The position numbers were made by a program, and so were the translations under genes. Of a stretch of DNA of 15,647 nucleotides, positions 13,859 to 15,647 are shown one piece after another (position 1 is the stretch's first letter; every line of letters begins with the position of its first letter). Under the pieces are notes generated by a model. The model had not been told where the DNA came from. It did not search any database and saw only the letters and a list, made by a program, of their open reading frames with translations. Origin of the DNA: CAYZEE01 sp964477485 (GTDB taxonomy: Bacteria; Patescibacteriota; Microgenomatia; Levybacterales; UBA12049); contig CAYZEE010000028.1 of NCBI GenBank assembly GCA_964477485.1, positions 1 through 15,647 on the forward strand, read 5' to 3'.

Positions 13859-14464
13859 ATGTGGGATAATATTCCAAGCGACAACATCATCAAAAAAACT
13901 AAAACAGCATTACAAAAAAATAATATCGAGGTTTTTGTCGTTGAAAACGGGAAAGAGGCGAAAGAGAAAATTCTAAATCTCATTCCAGAAGGCTCCGAGG
14001 TTTTTACAATGACTTCAAAAACCCTTGAAGCAATAGGAGTTTTAAAAGAAATTGATGAATTCGGTAAATTTATTTCTATCCGCAATAAACTCAATTCGAT
14101 GAATAGTGATACGCAAAAACAGGATATGAAACGGCTTGGATCCGCACCTGACTACACAGTGGGAAGTGTTCACGCCGTTACACAGGATGGCAAAGTTCTT
14201 ATCGCGTCAAAATCAGCCAGTCAATTGCCAGCGTATATATATGGCGCAGCGCATGTAATATGGGCAGTGGGCGCACAAAAAATTGTAAAAAACATTGATG
14301 ATGGAATGAAAAGAATTTATGAATATTGTTTTCCGCTTGAAGACGCACGGGCAAGAAAAGCTTATGGTATTGGAAGCGCTGTTGATAAAATCGTAATTTC
14401 AAATGGAGAACCAGTGCCCGGAAGAATAACTATGATACTTATTAAGGAAAAACTGGGTTTTTAA
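13859..14464 (+). CDS. LUD-domain protein (LutC/YkgG-like)
   Basis: 201 residues, covering a stand-alone LUD domain. Typical features are the alternating alpha/beta N-terminus (NNIEVFVVENGKEAKEKILN), the VFTMTSKTLEAIG segment, the glycine-rich centre SVHAVTQDGKVLIASKSASQ, HVIWAVGAQKIVKNIDDGM and the C-terminal GRITMILIKEKLGF. In Bacillus LutC works with the iron-sulfur proteins LutA and LutB in lactate oxidation, but neither partner is present here. Single LUD proteins are common in minimal genomes and their reaction is not known. Co-transcribed with the ArsR-type gene (4-nt gap), which likely controls it. Confidence 0.85.
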   Translation: MWDNIPSDNIIKKTKTALQKNNIEVFVVENGKEAKEKILNLIPEGSEVFTMTSKTLEAIGVLKEIDEFGKFISIRNKLNSMNSDTQKQDMKRLGSAPDYTVGSVHAVTQDGKVLIASKSASQLPAYIYGAAHVIWAVGAQKIVKNIDDGMKRIYEYCFPLEDARARKAYGIGSAVDKIVISNGEPVPGRITMILIKEKLGF

Positions 14465-14480
14465 TTGCTGCAAAGTCTTC

Positions 14481-14509
14481 TTGTAAAACTGCGACCAAAA
14501 ATGTACGAT
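14481..14509 (+). promoter_or_regulatory. Promoter of the ATP-cone nuclease gene, predicted leaderless
   Basis: TTGTAA at 14481-14486, 17-bp spacer, TACGAT at 14504-14509, then 6 nt to the ATG at 14516. Each hexamer matches 4 of 6. It lies between the two alternative starts 14465 (TTG) and 14516 (ATG) and favours the latter. Confidence 0.45.
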
Positions 14510-14515
14510 GGTAGT

Positions 14516-15328
14516 ATGCCAACGGTTATTAAAGCGACGGGAAATAAAGAGCCTTTTAACGAACAAAAAGTTATAACATCGATAAAAAGAGCCGGAATTC
14601 CTGAAGAAATTAGAGATCAAGTATTATCTCATGTCAAATCAAAACTTTACGAAAATATTCCAACTTCAGAAATCTATCATCATATTATAGAATTTCTAAA
14701 AAATTCACCCCATCCTTTTTCTCCTGCAAAATATGGTCTCAAACAGTCAATTATGGATTTTGGACCCACCGGATATCCCTTTGAAGATTTTGTCGCCGAA
14801 ATTCTAAAAACAGAAGGCTATGAAACCCAAGTGCGTCAAATCTTAAACGGGAAATGCATAACGCACGAGATTGATGTTCTGGCAAAAAAAGAGGGACCCT
14901 CGATAATGGTTGAATGTAAATTTCATAACAGGCCAGGCACAAGATCTAATACGCATGTTTCTCTTTATACAAAAGCAAGGTTTGACGATGTAAAAGAAAA
15001 ATATAATCTCAAAGAAGCTTGTCTTATAACCAATACCAAGATCACAATAGATGGACTTGATTATGCTGTCTGTAACAATATGAAAGTTATAAGCTGGAAC
15101 TATCCGGAAGGGGAGAGTCTTAGGGATTTAATTGAGAAATCAAAACTCCATCCGATTACAGTTCTTAGGTCTCTATCGGAACACCAAAAAAAACAACTTC
15201 TGTCCCAAAATGTTGTTTTGGCAAAAACTCTATGTAAAAACCCAAATCTTATAAATACATTAGGACTGTCTTCCGATGAAAGAAAAAATCTCGAAAACGA
15301 ACTAAGCTTTGTTTGCGATTTTTGCTAG
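14516..15328 (+). CDS. ATP-cone domain fused to a PD-(D/E)XK (Mrr-like) nuclease
   Basis: 270 residues from the ATG at 14516. An upstream TTG at 14465 adds 17 residues but precedes the promoter, and the ATP-cone begins right at MPTVIKATGNKEPFNEQKV. Residues 3-80 are the ATP-cone, a nucleotide-sensing regulatory domain best known from ribonucleotide reductase and NrdR. About 85-195 is a restriction-endonuclease-like fold with a conserved early acidic residue (E90 or E95), D120 in HEIDVL and E133/K135 in VECKFH, the catalytic D-ExK pattern. About 200-270 is a helical tail that may be helix-hairpin-helix-like and ends CDFC. I infer a nuclease gated by ATP or dATP. No methyltransferase is adjacent, so it is not a standard restriction system. 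Confidence 0.82.
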   Translation: MPTVIKATGNKEPFNEQKVITSIKRAGIPEEIRDQVLSHVKSKLYENIPTSEIYHHIIEFLKNSPHPFSPAKYGLKQSIMDFGPTGYPFEDFVAEILKTEGYETQVRQILNGKCITHEIDVLAKKEGPSIMVECKFHNRPGTRSNTHVSLYTKARFDDVKEKYNLKEACLITNTKITIDGLDYAVCNNMKVISWNYPEGESLRDLIEKSKLHPITVLRSLSEHQKKQLLSQNVVLAKTLCKNPNLINTLGLSSDERKNLENELSFVCDFC

Positions 15329-15647
15329 CTTTGTTCTTTCGTATTTGTCTGCCATGTAGCCGTTAGGAACTGTTGTTAATTTATCGAAGTAGAGTAAAAA
15401 ACCGTTTCGAATAGTGTGATCTCCAAATCGATCGTTAATTTTATCTATTGTCGATAAGAGCCTGCTGTTTTTGCAATCTGCGTCAAAAAGAGAAAGAGTA
15501 ATGTTTTCATTGTCTTCAAGGGTTGAAACCCAAACGCTTATCTGCCTAACGTAAGAGGAGTTAAGATTAAAAGTTTTTATGTCTTCTCTTAGGGGACTGT
15601 CGACGAATTCAATTAAATCAGTAAATACTTTGTAGAAAAAACTAATT
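15302..15647 (-). CDS. Y-family DNA polymerase (DinB/ImuB-like), C-terminal end, cut by the window edge
   Basis: The minus strand is open from the window edge to a TAG at 15304-15302, giving 114 residues. The sequence reads as the little-finger domain and tail of a Y-family translesion polymerase: YVRQISVWVSTLEDNENIT, then SLFDADCKNSRLLSTIDKIN followed by DRFGDHTIRNG. The SLFD...IDKINDRFG...TIR pattern is typical of the Pol IV/UmuC-like C-terminus. The catalytic palm lies outside the window. The end overlaps the convergent ATP-cone nuclease gene by 27 bp. Confidence 0.72.
   Translation of the reverse strand, partial: ISFFYKVFTDLIEFVDSPLREDIKTFNLNSSYVRQISVWVSTLEDNENITLSLFDADCKNSRLLSTIDKINDRFGDHTIRNGFLLYFDKLTTVPNGYMADKYERTKLAKIANKA

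Noticed and set aside
14465..14515. Upstream TTG start for the ATP-cone gene
   Set aside because: The extra 17 residues precede the ATP-cone fold and overlap a plausible promoter; the ATG at 14516 fits better.

Overview
The window looks like a chromosomal segment of an AT-rich, very compact bacterial genome, most likely Patescibacteria/CPR and probably the Microgenomates side. This is inference from gene style: a shortened UvrC, large membrane-anchored surface proteins with Thr/Pro linkers, DUF2079 membrane proteins, a YvcK-SecG-solute-binding-protein operon, and almost no intergenic space. TGA is used as a stop (uvrC, rnhB, SDR, the 1092-aa fusion), so this is code 11 and not the UGA-glycine code of Gracilibacteria/SR1. 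I see no phage, IS element, CRISPR array or rRNA, and no stretch over 300 bp without a gene.

Layout. 1-1110 is the 3' part of uvrC (+). 1099-4030 is a tight four-gene minus-strand operon read holin-like membrane protein, yvcK, secG, family-5 solute-binding protein. It is driven by a TTGACA-17-TAGCAT promoter in a divergent region shared with rnhB (4118-4789, +) and framed by a perfect 11-bp inverted repeat. 4781-5703 (-) holds a short-chain dehydrogenase and a coupled 67-aa orphan. 5768-6439 (+) is a membrane-anchored surface protein. 6458-7985 (-) is a multi-winged-helix regulator split by an apparent +1 frameshift. Two divergent tRNA genes follow, Lys(CTT) on minus and Arg(TCG) on plus. 8302-10098 (+) is a surface protein with an NPCBM module, a TSP3-like repeat and a dockerin-like tail. 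10205-13483 (+) is a 1092-aa triple fusion: flippase-like/LPG-synthase membrane domain, DUF2079, and an alpha/beta hydrolase. 13585-14464 (+) is an ArsR-type repressor plus a LUD-domain protein behind a strong promoter with a palindromic operator. 14516-15328 (+) is an ATP-cone plus PD-(D/E)XK nuclease fusion. 15302-15647 (-) is the C-terminal end of a Y-family DNA polymerase running off the window.

How the parts work together. uvrC, the Y-family polymerase, RNase HII and perhaps the ATP-cone nuclease are DNA repair or nucleic-acid maintenance genes, but they are scattered and not one operon. The SecG/YvcK/solute-binding operon and the two anchored surface proteins belong to envelope biology. 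The most coherent local circuits are the self-regulated ArsR-LUD operon and a repeated promoter design: at least six genes have an extended or near-consensus -10 box ending 6-8 nt before the ATG, which predicts leaderless mRNAs. That design also moves several start codons inward.
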